DNA from: Adiantum capillus-veneris
Lineage: Eukaryota > Streptophyta > Polypodiopsida > Polypodiales > Pteridaceae
Assembly (NCBI GenBank): GCA_014529385.2
Contig: CM043963.1
Location: forward strand, 106,485,912-106,549,911
DNA: 64,000 nucleotides
Reading direction: 5' to 3'
Shown here one piece after another: positions 35,196 through 46,843 of this stretch. The position numbers and the translations under genes are program-made. The notes under the pieces were generated by a model. The model worked only from the letters and a program-made list of their open reading frames with translations, was not told the origin of the DNA and did not search any database. How positions within the stretch are numbered: the first letter of the stretch is position 1; each line of letters opens with the position of its first letter.

Positions 35196-38099
35196 TGTAA
35201 GATCCCCAATTTTTGGGTCTCTTTTAAAAATATGTAAATTAGCTTTTAATATCTTTTTTGTCAATTTCCGATTTAGAATGCTTGCTTGACAGTATGGTAA
35301 GGTTCTAAAGTGAAAAGCAAGGTCATTTCCATGTTCCAGTATCTCAGACAGACATTTGGTTCAGTTTTGAAAAAATCCGTTATTTTTAGCTTTTTCATGC
35401 CTTTTATGCTTTCAGGTGCTTAAAAGCAAGGTCGGATCCTTAATCTACGCGTTCCAGGGAAGCTATGATTCAATTTTGTAAAAATGTGCTTTTCGAGTGC
35501 TTTTCATGCTATTTTTAGCTTTTCAAGATTTTTAGTGCTTTTTAGTGAAAAGCGAGTTCACTTTCTCATTTCAGTGGGGACAAGAGGAATCTGTGGTTCA
35601 ATTTTAGAAAATTTCACTTTTTTTTAAACTTTTTACTCTATCTATAGCTTTTCGCGCTTTCCGAAGTTTTTGAAAAGCAATGTACTTTTTAGGATGACCT
35701 AAACATAAAAATATTAATTTTAGTCTGCGTCGGATTTAAAAATGATCACCCATAGCAAAAACGGAACCAAACATGATTTTTAAGGGAATTATTTTTATAA
35801 AATAGCCATCATCATCTCTTCTCTATGTCGTTTTTCTGAGTAGTCGCCCTCTCGATGATTTTTTCCCGTATACGAGTGCATGTATGGATTTATAGAGTAC
35901 GTATGAAGGTGCCCCATAATTATTTCATCATGTTTAATACGTTGATTATGTACATGATGTGTTTATGATCACTCGTGTGGATAACAAGCGCTTTTTGTTT
36001 CACGTCATAGAAGCGGTAGTAAAACTGTTTTGTTCGTAACTCACAAAACATTATGAATCAGTCCGAACCCTTTATAGAAGAGATAAAACACATCATTTAT
36101 AACATTTTCTCTCTTATGTGTCATGTGAAAATCACGCATGAACTAAGAGATAAGGTAAAAAAAAAGCAGTTAGTCAATTTTTTTTGCCCCTAGCTGCTTG
36201 GAGAATCATTATATAGATTTTCCAAATGGACAAATCCACTTAACCCATTTAAAATCTTGATGAAACTTGATGATAAATGTATTTAGGTCTCTATTATCAC
36301 CTCGGGTATGCAAGTTATTAATCATTGCATAACCGGTTTTACCTACGTGTGTAGGGGTGCTACCAAGGGGGACTACCATATGACGTCGTGAGTTAACTGA
36401 ACCGCTTATGTATGATATATAGTTCACTTTGATGAGTTGATTTTATTTATTACATGCCCATAAACTTATGTGAGGGTATATGGTTAGACAATCCGAACCG
36501 CATGGGTAGATATGATTAAAGTGGCTTTCTTTTTGGGTTACCATTTGTTGTGTGATTATCATATGGGAAAGTGATGTGATAGAGTGCTAGTCTATATTAT
36601 GGAGTTGAGCTTGATGCATTGGTTTGAGGTCAAATACTTTCATTGCATGTTATGCATGCTCCCAAAAATGCCAAAAAAGTTGTTTTTTTGCATATGTGTG
36701 AAGTTATGGTTTATTGTTGACCTAAAGTTCGGCGCTATTTTGCATCATGTTTATGGTGATGGAATGTTATCATATGATGTATGGATCATTATGGGTTGAT
36801 GTGGATGCCTCATGTGCATGGGTATGATTGCTTTCCACCTTTCTAGGTGAAAACTAGCTCTATGTGCTAGAGGGGTGAAGTGCAAATATGATGCATCAAC
36901 TTTGCATGGTTAGATGTTGTCAAAATTGGATTTTTATATCATGTTTAGTTGCTAGTCGGACTTCATTTATGCATGAAAAGCTCATGTTTTAGGAGTCATA
37001 CGTGTGTGGACTCTGATTGACTACAGGGGATATGTCGAACTCCAATTGAGGTTCATTGTGAATATGATTTGTGGTTAAGGAGTGAGATCCCTCATGGATT
37101 ATGGTTGTGACTTTATGGTTGAATCCGGTATGTCTATTTGCTCCGTAGCTCTAAAGATTTAATTCTGTGAAATAGTCTCTCCTTTTGTTCACGCACGACT
37201 TGTAGCGTATGGTTATGCTACCGAAACCAAAATTTCGACAGCCATGTTATGTTCTAAAGTGATTATGCAGGATTGGCTGTGTCTCACCCGAGTTGGGTGG
37301 AGTGCTCACCTGTGTGATGTGATTGGATCATGGTTTATGGTTTTTGGATTAGATCATGAAGTGATCTAGATGATTTATGGTTGACATGTAAGGGTAGAGA
37401 CCCTATACAGTCTAACTTCTTGGAAAAGATTGTTTGTGCATATGGAAAGTGCTATTGTGATTAGACTCACGTGTTATGTTTCTCATGACAGCGTCGCTAC
37501 AAGACTAGGATCACCTACATCGCTTAGCCTTAGATAAAAGGGTCATTGACCTGGGGCTTTGCTGGATCGGGGGTGTTGCCTAGGTCTTCGTCTTTTTGTT
37601 AGGCTCATCTACATGGTTAGTGCGTTGGGGGTTGAATGACCTACATGGCTAATGCGTCGGATATTTTGCCTTGGCTTTTCCTAAACACCTGGTGTTGGGC
37701 ATCCAAGAGGCATGGCGCCTAAACTGGTATCTTTACTGTTGATATCCTACCACAGACTGGTAGTTGGGATCCTTTCAAAGCTCGGGTTCATGGAGGGAGG
37801 CGAAGCGGCCTCAGCTTATGTCTGGCTTAGGTAGGTTGGAGGTGTTCTGGCTCGATCTCGGCGAAGTGAAACTCTCTCTGTCCGTAGTAGAGCGCAAGTG
37901 GATGGGTGGACCGATCAATCCCTACACAGGATCCAGTACTCTGCTAGTTATTTTTTCATTAACTCTTTTTTTGATATTATGGTATACCCAAATTTTATCA
38001 TTGCATTAATATATGGTTGCTTGTTTCATTTAGATGGGGCATTTAAAGACTCTTTGTTGTCATTCTCTCACGTCTTTGTGCACTCTATTTCATCATCCA

Positions 38100-38163
<64 letters not shown>

Positions 38164-38422
38164 CAATGTGGTGTGCACATATATTCACCCTCCACAATGT
38201 TATATTTTTCTTGAGTACGCTTTCATTCATAATACCCATTCAAGGGTAGCACTAGACGCTAGGTACCTCTAGCTCTAGTCCTTCATGGCCTAAACTCCAT
38301 GCTCGGACGCTGAGAGCTCCTCCCCTATGCAAACGCTTCCACAACTCTGATGTATATTGAAAATTGTATAAAGGTGTAAATTGTATATTTGTGCATAGAC
38401 CCCGGGGAGGGGTATCTCTGAC
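35196..38422 (+). repeat. Gypsy LTR, copy C
   Basis: It starts TGTAAGATCCCCAATTTTTG after the PPT-like GTGTGGGAGGA and ends before the PBS at 38424, ~3.23 kb. It has a ~600-bp deletion (junction near 35800) that removes the TATA region present in A and B. It keeps the middle block missing from B. The CT tract is at 38103-38161. Confidence 0.85.
38103..38161. repeat. (CT)n microsatellite inside LTR C
   Basis: About 59 bp of CT, homologous in position to the longer tracts in LTRs A and B. Confidence 0.95.
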
Positions 38423-38423
38423 T

Positions 38424-38436
38424 TGGTATCAGAGCC
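38424..38436 (+). promoter_or_regulatory. Gypsy primer-binding site (after LTR C)
   Basis: TGGTATCAGAGCC, an exact match to the common plant initiator-Met tRNA PBS, immediately downstream of LTR C. Confidence 0.9.
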
Positions 38437-38869
38437 TATTAAAGGTTATGGGGATAGCCTAAAGCCTGATACTAGTCGGGTTAGTTATGCATCATGTACC
38501 CATTCATGCATGTTGTTTGGTAAAGGATATTGTATTCATGATTCATCTATGAGTGACATTGATTGGTGGTACCTACTTGACTTATCTTCTTATATGGGAT
38601 TATGTTGTCTCGAGTTATGGTGAAGTGATTGAAGTTTTTAATGAGTGTATCAATAATTTCTTTGAATTTTTGTTTTATTAATAACTCTTGAGGTGACTTC
38701 TAACGTCTCGTAACTAGATCTTGTCTTTCAATTGGGTGTAAATGACTACCCATTCCTTAGAAAATTATGGTTAAAATTTTTTCCTCCGTCCCACCCTTGA
38801 CTTATAGTGCGAAAGATTAATGTAATATATTGTTGATAAGGTTTTTTATTTGACACGATGCAGTAATAG

Positions 38870-40085
38870 ATCTTTCCTCCTAGAGGAAATGGAGTGCCTG
38901 CTAATGCCAATGTCCCAATTGTACCTCAATCGACTACCATTGATCATGACATCGATTCTATGATTCGAAAGTCACAACCTGGGAACTTTATCGGAGAAGG
39001 AAAACATGTAGGCAAGGTTCTTGAGGATTGGATTGAGTGCATGTATGAGTACTTTGATTTAGGTCATTCATCCGTAGAGAACAAGGCTATCATTGCTAAG
39101 TTTAAACTTGAAAAGATGACCAAGCATTGGTGGAGAGACCATTGTACTGAGAATAATGTAAACCCTAATGCAGCAACTTGGGATTATTTCAAGACTCAAT
39201 TAAAGAAGAATTATCAGAACAGTGTATATCATTTAGACCGTATGAATGAGTTTCTTGATTGTACTCAGAGAACCAGAGATCTAGAATTATACTATCAATA
39301 TTTCTTGACCCTTGTCAAATATGCTCCAGTTGGGATGACTCTGGAAGTCAAAGTGGCACAATTTGTGTTACGCCTCTATAATCCTTTGAAGACTAGACTT
39401 TAGAGCTTACGTCTTGCAAATTTTGCAGATGTTCTTGATGTGGGTAGACCGATTGAGCTTAAAATATCAAATGGTAATAAAAGACCTCGACCAGAGGATG
39501 AGTCTATATTTTCATATTCTCAGACTTGAGAAGCCATATTACGTAGGAGTTCAATAAGAGATTAAAGCTTGCTTCATTTGTTTTTAGCCTGACCATGTTT
39601 CTTGGGATTGTCCATTTAATGATCCAAAGAATTACAGACTCGCAAGACAAAATGATGCTCAAAGTGCAGATACTAAGACAAACCTGGACCTAATACAAAC
39701 CAGAGATCGCCGCAAAACCAAGGGAATTTCTGACCTAGAACTCCATTTTTTACAAGAAATGGACAATCCAATAGTTCAGCTTGTTCAAGAGGAAATCAAC
39801 AGTCTCAAGGAATAACCCAAGCCAATAAGACTCATAATGCTCAAGGTGGTGGAAGTCCATGCAACTATTGTGGATGAAGGAGAAAATGAGGAACTTTTGT
39901 TGCCTTTTGGAATTGCTAATGCTCCAGCATTACTTAATACTATGGAAACCGAAATCTCTCTAGGACAGGATCATAATTGAGAAATAAAATAGTCAATTTA
40001 GTCTATATCTATAGAAGGTTTTAGACTTACTCATTTGTTATTCATGTCGAGGTGAGGACACCTCAAATTTTCAAGTGTGGAAAGA
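38870..40085 (+). pseudogene. Gypsy gag, second array unit (with RT fragment)
   Basis: The best-preserved stretch is 38894-39403 (169 codons): 'VPQSTTIDHDIDSMIRKSQP', 'KHVGKVLEDWIECMYEYFDL', 'FKLEKMTKHWWRDHCTENNV' and 'YYQYFLTLVKYAPVGMTLEV', a retrotrans_gag capsid. A TAG at 39401 ends it. Downstream the frame continues through 'RLANFADVLD', a degenerate knuckle region ('PDHVSWDCPF') and a fragment 'LPFGIANAPALLNTM' near 39910 resembling RT motif 'MPFGLTNAP'. No protease, RNase H or integrase is present. The same gag-to-RT junction occurs in the first array unit. Confidence 0.8.
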
Positions 40086-40168
40086 TGTAAGATCCCCAAT
40101 TTTTGGATCTCTTTTAAAAATAAGAAAAATAGCTTTTAATATCTATTTTGTCAAATTCTGGTTTAGAA
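40086..40168 (+). repeat. Gypsy LTR, copy D (truncated)
   Basis: TGTAAGATCCCCAATTTTTG follows another PPT-like GTGTGGAAAGA. Only 83 bp remain before the sequence switches to the SINE-like unit at 40169. Confidence 0.85.
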
Positions 40169-40356
40169 TGGTACGCCTTCCACAACGGGTGACCAAGGAA
40201 AACTCGACCGGAAACTCTACAGTACTGAGGCTCCATTGGCACCGTTGACTGTGTGAGTAGGAAGGCCATCTAAAGCCTTGTAGGAAGGAGGATTGAACCC
40301 AGTACCCCATGAGGTAAGAGTCCAACACTCTACCATCCAAGCTATTGAGCTTTGTT
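40169..40356 (-). mobile_element. tRNA-derived SINE candidate
   Basis: On the minus strand, from about 40356, the sequence reads AATAGCTTGGATGGTAGAGT (A-box-like), GGACTCTTACC (anticodon-loop region) and GGGTTCAATCC (B box). The order and spacing match a tRNA, closest by eye to tRNA-Lys(CUU). The anticodon stem is imperfect and no acceptor stem closes, so it is not a working tRNA. A ~110-bp non-tRNA body follows (CTTCCTACAAGGC...), ending where gypsy LTR D stops. This head-plus-body layout is that of a SINE. I found no poly(A) tail or target-site duplication. Confidence 0.55.
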
Positions 40357-40819
40357 CTGTATAACAAGGAAATATAGCATACTTGAGTTCACAACGAAAG
40401 CTATAATAAAAGGAAAGCTACAAACTTCAAGGAAGTAGTTTCACCCTTCCTTTTCACTTCTTAGAGAAAGACAAGTTTTCCTCCAAAATTTTCTTTTTGG
40501 ATTCCTAAAGAAGCCTTAGTGTTGAGTCGAGTTAGGCATCTTTCCAATGTTTTCAGTGCCAATGATGGAAACTCATCTTAAATGTTGATGGAGTTTGTCA
40601 AATGGGTCTCTTTCATTTCATAGCCTTACAGGGCTTTTTAAGACTTTGCCTTGTTTTTTTTTTCCTTGCTCATCTTATATTATTTTAAACATGAACACAC
40701 AATTTATACTTGTTCTTTTTTCTTAGGATGGGACTACATTGTTTTTATTTTGTGTATCTTTCTATTTTTAAAGCTTTTAAAGAATAAAGAGCTTTTTTCA
40801 CAAGAACAAGCGATTGTGA

Positions 40820-40888
<69 letters not shown>
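40820..40888. repeat. (CT)n(AT)n compound microsatellite
   Basis: About 25 bp of CT followed by ~43 bp of TA. Confidence 0.95.
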
Positions 40889-40891
<3 letters not shown>

Positions 40892-41176
40892 TTTTTATTT
40901 CCCTCATATCTTGATTTCCTTTTTGGAAAGCCACCGTGAAATCTCACCTTGTTCTTCAAGGAGGAAGCTTCACAAGTGAACAAAAGCCTTCACAAAAATA
41001 ACGAGTTTTTGTGAAGAATCAACGAAGATGTTCTTACGATGAATGAAACGTGAAGCGCTATAATTTTTGCAAGACAAGGTTCGCATGCAACGCAAAGGTC
41101 GCCGAGCATAAAAAACACAAAGACTTCAAGCTTTACAAGGTACAAGTTGACGTTTTTTCTGTCTCTACATTAATGT

Positions 41177-42330
41177 GTGTTTACCATGGCCAACAAAGAT
41201 ATCCCACCTACACACACTTTTGATTTTGAGCACGTACATCAAAATCTGGACACCACGGGTGCTACTAACATTAATATGCATGACGATGATGATCTAGGAG
41301 ATCATGGCCTTGTAGATGTGGCTGCTTTCAAGACTTTGGAAAGTCGCCAAAATGTACTTGAGCGCAACCTCTCTGCACTAAATGAAAATGTTACCAATCT
41401 TACTGAGCTACTTGTGAAATTTATGAATTCACAGACGGCTCAAGGAGCCCCAGCTGGCACAGTTCAAGCAACCCAAGCTTGCATGACTTGAGGAGTCCAA
41501 GAGACAAGTGTTTCAAAAGATGCAGAAGGTAGCAATACATTGCTTAAGAATATCACCATTCCTGAGTTTATGGTGAAGAGCGTGATCGCAACAAGGATGC
41601 GGTCAATACGTTCTTACACAAATGGAGTGATATTCATCGATTGAGACACACCCCAGATATAAAGACAGCTGTGGAAACAAGTTTATCTCTTAAAGGAAAG
41701 GCCTATAAGTGGTGGATGACATTTCCAATAGATGCTTGTCCTCCGTCTTGGGCTGCGTTTCAAGCTTCTTTCTCCAAAGAGTTTCTGGACTCCAATGAAG
41801 AGGATAGGAATTGGTTAGCATGGGATGTATGCCGCATGTCTGGCCTCTTTCTCACACAGTGCCTTTCCAAGTATCAAGAAATCATATTAAAACTAGAAGG
41901 TCTAGATGAGTTCCAAAAGATACAGGGTTTTAATAGGGGTCTTGACAAAGACTATCGTCTTCATGTCAAGACCCAACATCCTAAAACTTTGGAAGAAGCC
42001 ATCAGTCATGCGCAAAGATATGATGATGATCAAGAGAGGAAGTGAAATGTTCCGTACTGTAAGAATACTTTTGCTAAGAGCAATGTGGCTAAGAGCCAAT
42101 GGGCGAGGTAGATCTCCCACATGTTCCAAGAGGAATATGCAACGATCTGCACGTCCACAAGAGGCTAAGAAGCCGAAGCAATCACAAGATACTCCACGTG
42201 GGTCTCTCAACACTGTTGATTTTGAGTGTGCAAAGAGACACAATTTGTGTTTCAGATGTCTTTTGAACCGACATAACAAGAAGGATTGTCCTCTTTTGCA
42301 AGGCAAAGAAAAGGCCATGCACACGGTGCA
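41177..42330 (+). pseudogene. Gypsy gag remnant of another family
   Basis: The first frame (41177-41488) is an acidic N-terminal region with a coiled-coil-like stretch ('FKTLESRQNVLERNLSALNE'). The capsid core is at 41641-42042: 'AVETSLSLKGKAYKWWMTFP', 'WAAFQASFSKEFLDSNEED', 'FLTQCLSKYQEIILKLEGLD' and 'GLDKDYRLHVKTQHPKTLEE', a clear retrotrans_gag domain. After a frameshift near 42045, a knuckle C-F-R-C-L-L-N-R-H-N-K-K-D-C appears at ~42255. No protease or pol follows; the sequence ends at the next LTR (42393). Confidence 0.8.
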
Positions 42331-42392
42331 ACGCTATTGGACGGATACACCGCGACGGACGTCAGCACAGCGAGAACTCAGCTAACATATAA

Positions 42393-43224
42393 TGTCAACT
42401 AAGGATGAACCTCGACCCGTAGGCGCGTGGAATTCCTATAGAGGTCTCTACCAATTGTCTAAGTCACAGCCTTCAAGAGTGCATGAGAGGAAACTTCTTA
42501 CAACGCTTTCTAGAGCCGAACACCCATCAAACAATCTCGAAACACCATAGAACTTGAAGGAGACCCTATTAATACCAATAGGTCGCTCTTTCTAAGGTCT
42601 ATGAACCAAAACCCCAACCCAAAACACACGGTCCAAAATCACGTAGGATGTCTAGCCAAAATCTGCAGGTCTTCATTTCTGAAATCTAAAGTGTCTAATG
42701 TATAGTTCTACTCAATGTGAACGCGTGGATATGCTGCAATGCAAAATAGGACAATGTATGCTCACCCAAACACCAGATGAAGCTTGTAGAAGGAGCTCCC
42801 AAAACCGGACCGTACGCGCGCAATGTAGGTATTGGTGCATAGCTCTCGTCGAGGGCAACACACTGCACTTCTCCGCACTCGATTCTGACCACCGGTGCAC
42901 ACGTAGCATCAAGATGAAGCTCACACTCTCTCTCGTACACAGTACGCTCACTCACAGACTTTAAAACTTGTTTTTAAAAATGACAAAAAGGTCCTTCATT
43001 AAGGTCAAAAAGTGGTATATATACCTTAAAATTATCAAACCCTAAAGTTCCAAAATCAACCATCTACTCAATCTAACTTATCAAAACTAGGATACAATCT
43101 GGAAACTTCTGTAAGTCCCAATATTTACAAGGTGAAAATCAGGTTTTCCTCAATGAATGAATAATTACAAAAATAATAATCTTCCGAGTAGTTAGTTGTC
43201 GTGGGGTATGTCCAGCTTCTAACA
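42393..43224 (-). repeat. 3' LTR of the single-ORF LTR element (832 bp)
   Basis: On the minus strand it starts TGTTAGAAGCTGGACATACC directly after a polypurine tract and plausibly ends TTGACA at 42393, giving TG...CA ends. It contains a half copy (CACGTAGGATGTCT near 42641) of the 24-bp palindrome found at 46.8 kb and 62-63 kb. The left boundary is inferred from the TG/CA rule only. Confidence 0.6.
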
Positions 43225-43240
43225 CTCCCCCCCTCCTTGC
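43225..43240 (-). promoter_or_regulatory. Polypurine tract of the single-ORF LTR element
   Basis: The minus strand reads GGAGGGGGGGAG immediately before the LTR start TGTTAGAAG. It would prime plus-strand DNA synthesis. Confidence 0.75.
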
Positions 43241-43276
43241 TCATGTCATCCCTGACATGGCCGTTGATCTGCTTCT

Positions 43277-46200
43277 TCATTGTATCGTTTCTCGCATCTT
43301 TAACAGTGATTCGTATCTTGCATGCAAGTTCATCATTGTCGGGCCAAAAATGTCAGTGTTTATTGTGAAGAAGCCTGTGTAGAACGCTTCTTCAAAATCC
43401 TAGAGGTGATAGGATGGTAGAAACATTATCCTCTGATACATTGCATGTATCACCTCCTTGGAAGGCTGACCAGACAAATCATAAGCGCATCTGTAAGTAT
43501 CCTAGAAGAAAAAGATGTTGTCGGTCACTTGGCCTGGCTTGAAAGTCTCGAACACTGCTAAGAGGGTTTTGCAGATTTTCTTCATCATAATGCATGTAAG
43601 GTCAGGTGAGACAGTGAACAACTTGATGGCGCCCGTTAGGATTTTCACCATGTATTGGACACTTATTCTCTCACCTGCCTTCAAGCCCGGCAGCTTAGGG
43701 TAATTCAGCCAAGTGGGTTTGGCCACGTCCTGATCCTTGGTAGAGGACAAAAGCTGAGGTTGTCTCTGATATTTTTCGGTGCCTCTACCAAGTGGATTAG
43801 GTATTGTGGGTACTTTGTGAGCAGGCCTTCCTCCACTTTCACTGAGAATCAACAATTAGCATGACCCCTTCTGGTTGTGAGGTATCTGCATTGTAAAGTG
43901 GTACGTTCGGCTCTTCTCTTATCCGCTTTTTGATGGTGGTTGCCTCATATTTCAGATGGATATGGGAGAGAGGGTTGAAGCCACTCGCGCCTGAGGTTGC
44001 TGGCGTCGATCTTCTGAATGGTCATAGACTTGAAAACCCTCTGCTCCCACTCCAAGGCTTCCTTTGTTGTCTCTCTGAGCTCCATCTCTATTGCTTTACG
44101 CAACTTTTCTTCCTCTTCGTGTGTTAGATCCTGTGGCTCTTGAGAGGATCCTTCTAGGATTTCCTCTTGCATAGGCGTGTCCACCGGATCTGCCACATTT
44201 TCTAAGTCAATGCCCTCATTGACTGCTGGCCCTGTGCTCTCTAGCTCTCCTGCTTGCTGTCCTTTCAACTCCTCAATTTTCCTGAGGAGTTTTTGCTTTT
44301 TCGTTTCCGCTTCTTCGCCCATATTCACGAGGAGGTCATTTAATTCGGCGTTTATTCTCTCCGCCTCCTCGAGCTTCCTTTTCATACTTTCTACTTCCTC
44401 TTGCAAGGATTTTGCTCTCCTTCCATTCTTGATTGCATGACGATAGATCCTTCTGCCATCATCAATCTTTGCTTTTTCTCTAGAGTCAGCTCCTTCTGAA
44501 GTTCTTGCATCTGTTCTTCATAGAGTTGACTCTCTGTAGTGATGTGAGTCAAGCTAGTAGCTCTGACTCTGGCAGGTGATGCTCGCAGCCTATGGATGGT
44601 TTGATCTTTTACTTTGAGTTGGTCAGCTCAAGGACCTCACCCTGTCTTGCTTCTTGATCTATCTCCGCCTTTTCTTTGGCGTTTCTCATGGCTTCTACTT
44701 CTTTAGACTCTTCTGCCAGCTGTAGTGTCAGGTTATCTCTTTCCCTCTCGGCATCTAGCAGTGATTTGCTGAGCTACTGACATTCTTCTTCAATTGCTTG
44801 CATTCTTTTTGTTGCTGCTTGATTTGCCTCCTCCATTGCCTTGCATTTTTGCAGTGCCCTTGCTAGGCTAGCCTGTAGCTCAGCTTCCCTCTCTTTCTGC
44901 CTTTGGCTTTGTCCTTGTAGAGAATCTACTTCCATCCTAATCTTAACTTCAGTGTCCTTGAGGGCTGCCATCTTTCGTTCTGAAGCCATGGATTGCGCTC
45001 TCAACCCGGTTAGCTTCGTCATCACCACGTCCCAGTCGTTGGAGGGTGGGTGCAGGTCCACTGTATCTGTGGCAATTTCTTTTAATTCCACCAGCCTGAT
45101 GCCTTGCATTGGTTCTTTAGGCCCTGTGCTCGCCAAGTCGAATGCGACTGTGGCGGCTTCTTCCTTCGTGTATCCTGCAGCTAGCAGGTCCAAAAAGTTG
45201 TGATAAGAATCTTCTAATTATTTTTGCTCACTTTGAGGCTTAGCCTCTTCTTTTGGCTCCGGCTCCTGGCTCTGCTCTTGCTTGGCCTCTTCTCGTTCTT
45301 CTAGCTTGTCTTCAGCCTCTTTCTCTTCTTGTGGAGGTCTGTTAGGAGGTGGTGAGGGTGGTGGTGAGGGATGTGGGCTGGCCGGTAGAGATGTAGGCTT
45401 TCCCCTTAAATATCTATCTACTTTAGTTTTTCTTTCTCTTTCTTGGCTCTCTTGCTCATCTAGCAGTTTCTACCGTATTTGCTCCACTTCCTCCTCTGTG
45501 AAAGGGACATGCGGTATATTTTCTGATGCGGCATCAAGAATCTCAAAGTTCTTGATATAGTCCTCGAATGTGTCCCTTTGCACTCTTCGGGATGATCCTG
45601 ACATAGCTTCTGGAGATGGCTTCCAGAGTTCACTTAAATTACCCTTAAGGGCTCTCTCTGCTCGGAAGCTCTCCATCAGCCTCTCTAATCTTGCCGCTTT
45701 CTGTGACCTTGTTTCTTTTGCAGGTACTTGGGTAAATTCCTTTTTTCCTTTCTTTTGCTTCGGCTGCTCTTCTTGAACCGGCTCTAGCCGTCTCTTCAGT
45801 CTTGTAGCCACCCTTGGTGCTCTTTGAGGCTCGTCTTCTTTGTCTTCTTTTAGCCTCAGCCAGTCGTTCTGAGACGGGGGTTCAGGCCACCTTCCTTTTG
45901 CATGTAGTGCCCCATAAATCACCTTGGTAATTAGTTCTCCTGGCACTATATAGGTTGGCTTCTTGTTACCCATCTTTACTAGGTTGTCATGTATATATAT
46001 CGCATAATTGATTATCTTTGGGGTGCCTTTCGTCATTGCCCAAGTGAATGTCGTGGCAATTGCACCTGGCGGCATTCTGTACTTTTGTGGCCTCTTCGTA
46101 CACATGTGGATGTATTGGTTGTACAACTGGCTCATGATTGCCACTCTTGGGTTGGCAATATCTTCAAAGGTGTAATTCCCTTTCTTCTCATTGTACACCT

Positions 46201-46678
46201 TTACCTCATCTCTTCTTTTCATTACACTATCCCCCTTGTTGGAGAGGTCTAGTGCATCTGCTACAACCTACTCAGTGATGATTATCTCTATTTCTGGCCT
46301 GCCTTGTAGATCTGTTACTTTGGCCACTCCATCCTCTTTGATGGTTGTCACAAACTCCCATACTCTCTTTATGTCCACCCTTGCCGGTATTGCTTCAAAG
46401 TAGTTTTGGAGATCAATCTTCTCCAAGTACCCAGCCATCTTGCTTCTTACGAACTCATTGAGTTCTTGCGGCAGCATTGGTAGCTCGATAACATTGCCTT
46501 CAGTGTCTTTGAACACTCCTTGGTAGATCTTTAGGTCATTGGACTCTAACAGATCTTCTTGTATCCATGTGCTGGTGGGATTTAGTGTTCCTTCTGGAAT
46601 GAGGAAGGGTTCCACTTCTTCCAGGTAATCCTTGATGGTCATTCTTTTCTTCTTTGCCGCTGACTTCGCGGCTGCCAT
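43277..46678 (-). pseudogene. Unknown ~1,130-codon protein filling an LTR element
   Basis: It starts at 46678 ('MAAAKSAAKKKRMTIKDYLE') and ends at TGA 43277-43279, 37 bp before the PPT. Domains in order: a globular region to about 45830 ('IPARVDIKRVWEFVTTIKED', 'KYRMPPGAIATTFTWAMTKG', 'KPTYIVPGELITKVIYGALH'); a basic linker; a Pro/Glu-rich segment ('PHPSPPPSPPPNRPP'); a long coiled coil (about 45100-43990); and a conserved-looking C-terminal globular part ('KLFTVSPDLTCIMMKKICKT', 'FTINTDIFGPTMMNLHARYE'). No protease, RT or integrase motif. The N-terminal part faintly recalls the 'putative plant transposon protein' domain; this is weak. In-frame stops: TAG 46268, TAG 45470, TAA near 45208, TAG 44774, TAG 43502 and TAG near 43412; two frameshifts between 44640 and 44400, and a return of frame before 43855. 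A structural, Gag-like role is a guess. Confidence 0.6.
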
Positions 46679-46843
46679 AGATCCTGTTGCACTCAGTAGT
46701 CCGAAGTTAGCGTTTTTTCCATATTAGCTGCGAAACTGAGTTTTACTTATCCAAATGACTTGAAAATTGAAAATAAAGCTTAAAAGGAACTTCTGAAGGT
46801 GTGCATGTGCTCACACTACAAATCTGGCCAAAATTTTCCATTT

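Noticed and set aside
40290-40356. Functional tRNA gene on the minus strand
   Set aside because: A and B boxes are present, but the anticodon stem is imperfect and no acceptor stem closes; a SINE head fits better.
42695-42964. Three overlapping frames of ~80-88 codons on both strands
   Set aside because: They lie inside the inferred 3' LTR, show no motif, and overlap one another on opposite strands.
43627-43640. ATGGCGCCCGTTAGG as a retroelement primer-binding site
   Set aside because: It resembles a TGGCGCC-type PBS but lies inside the minus-strand ORF with no LTR end next to it.
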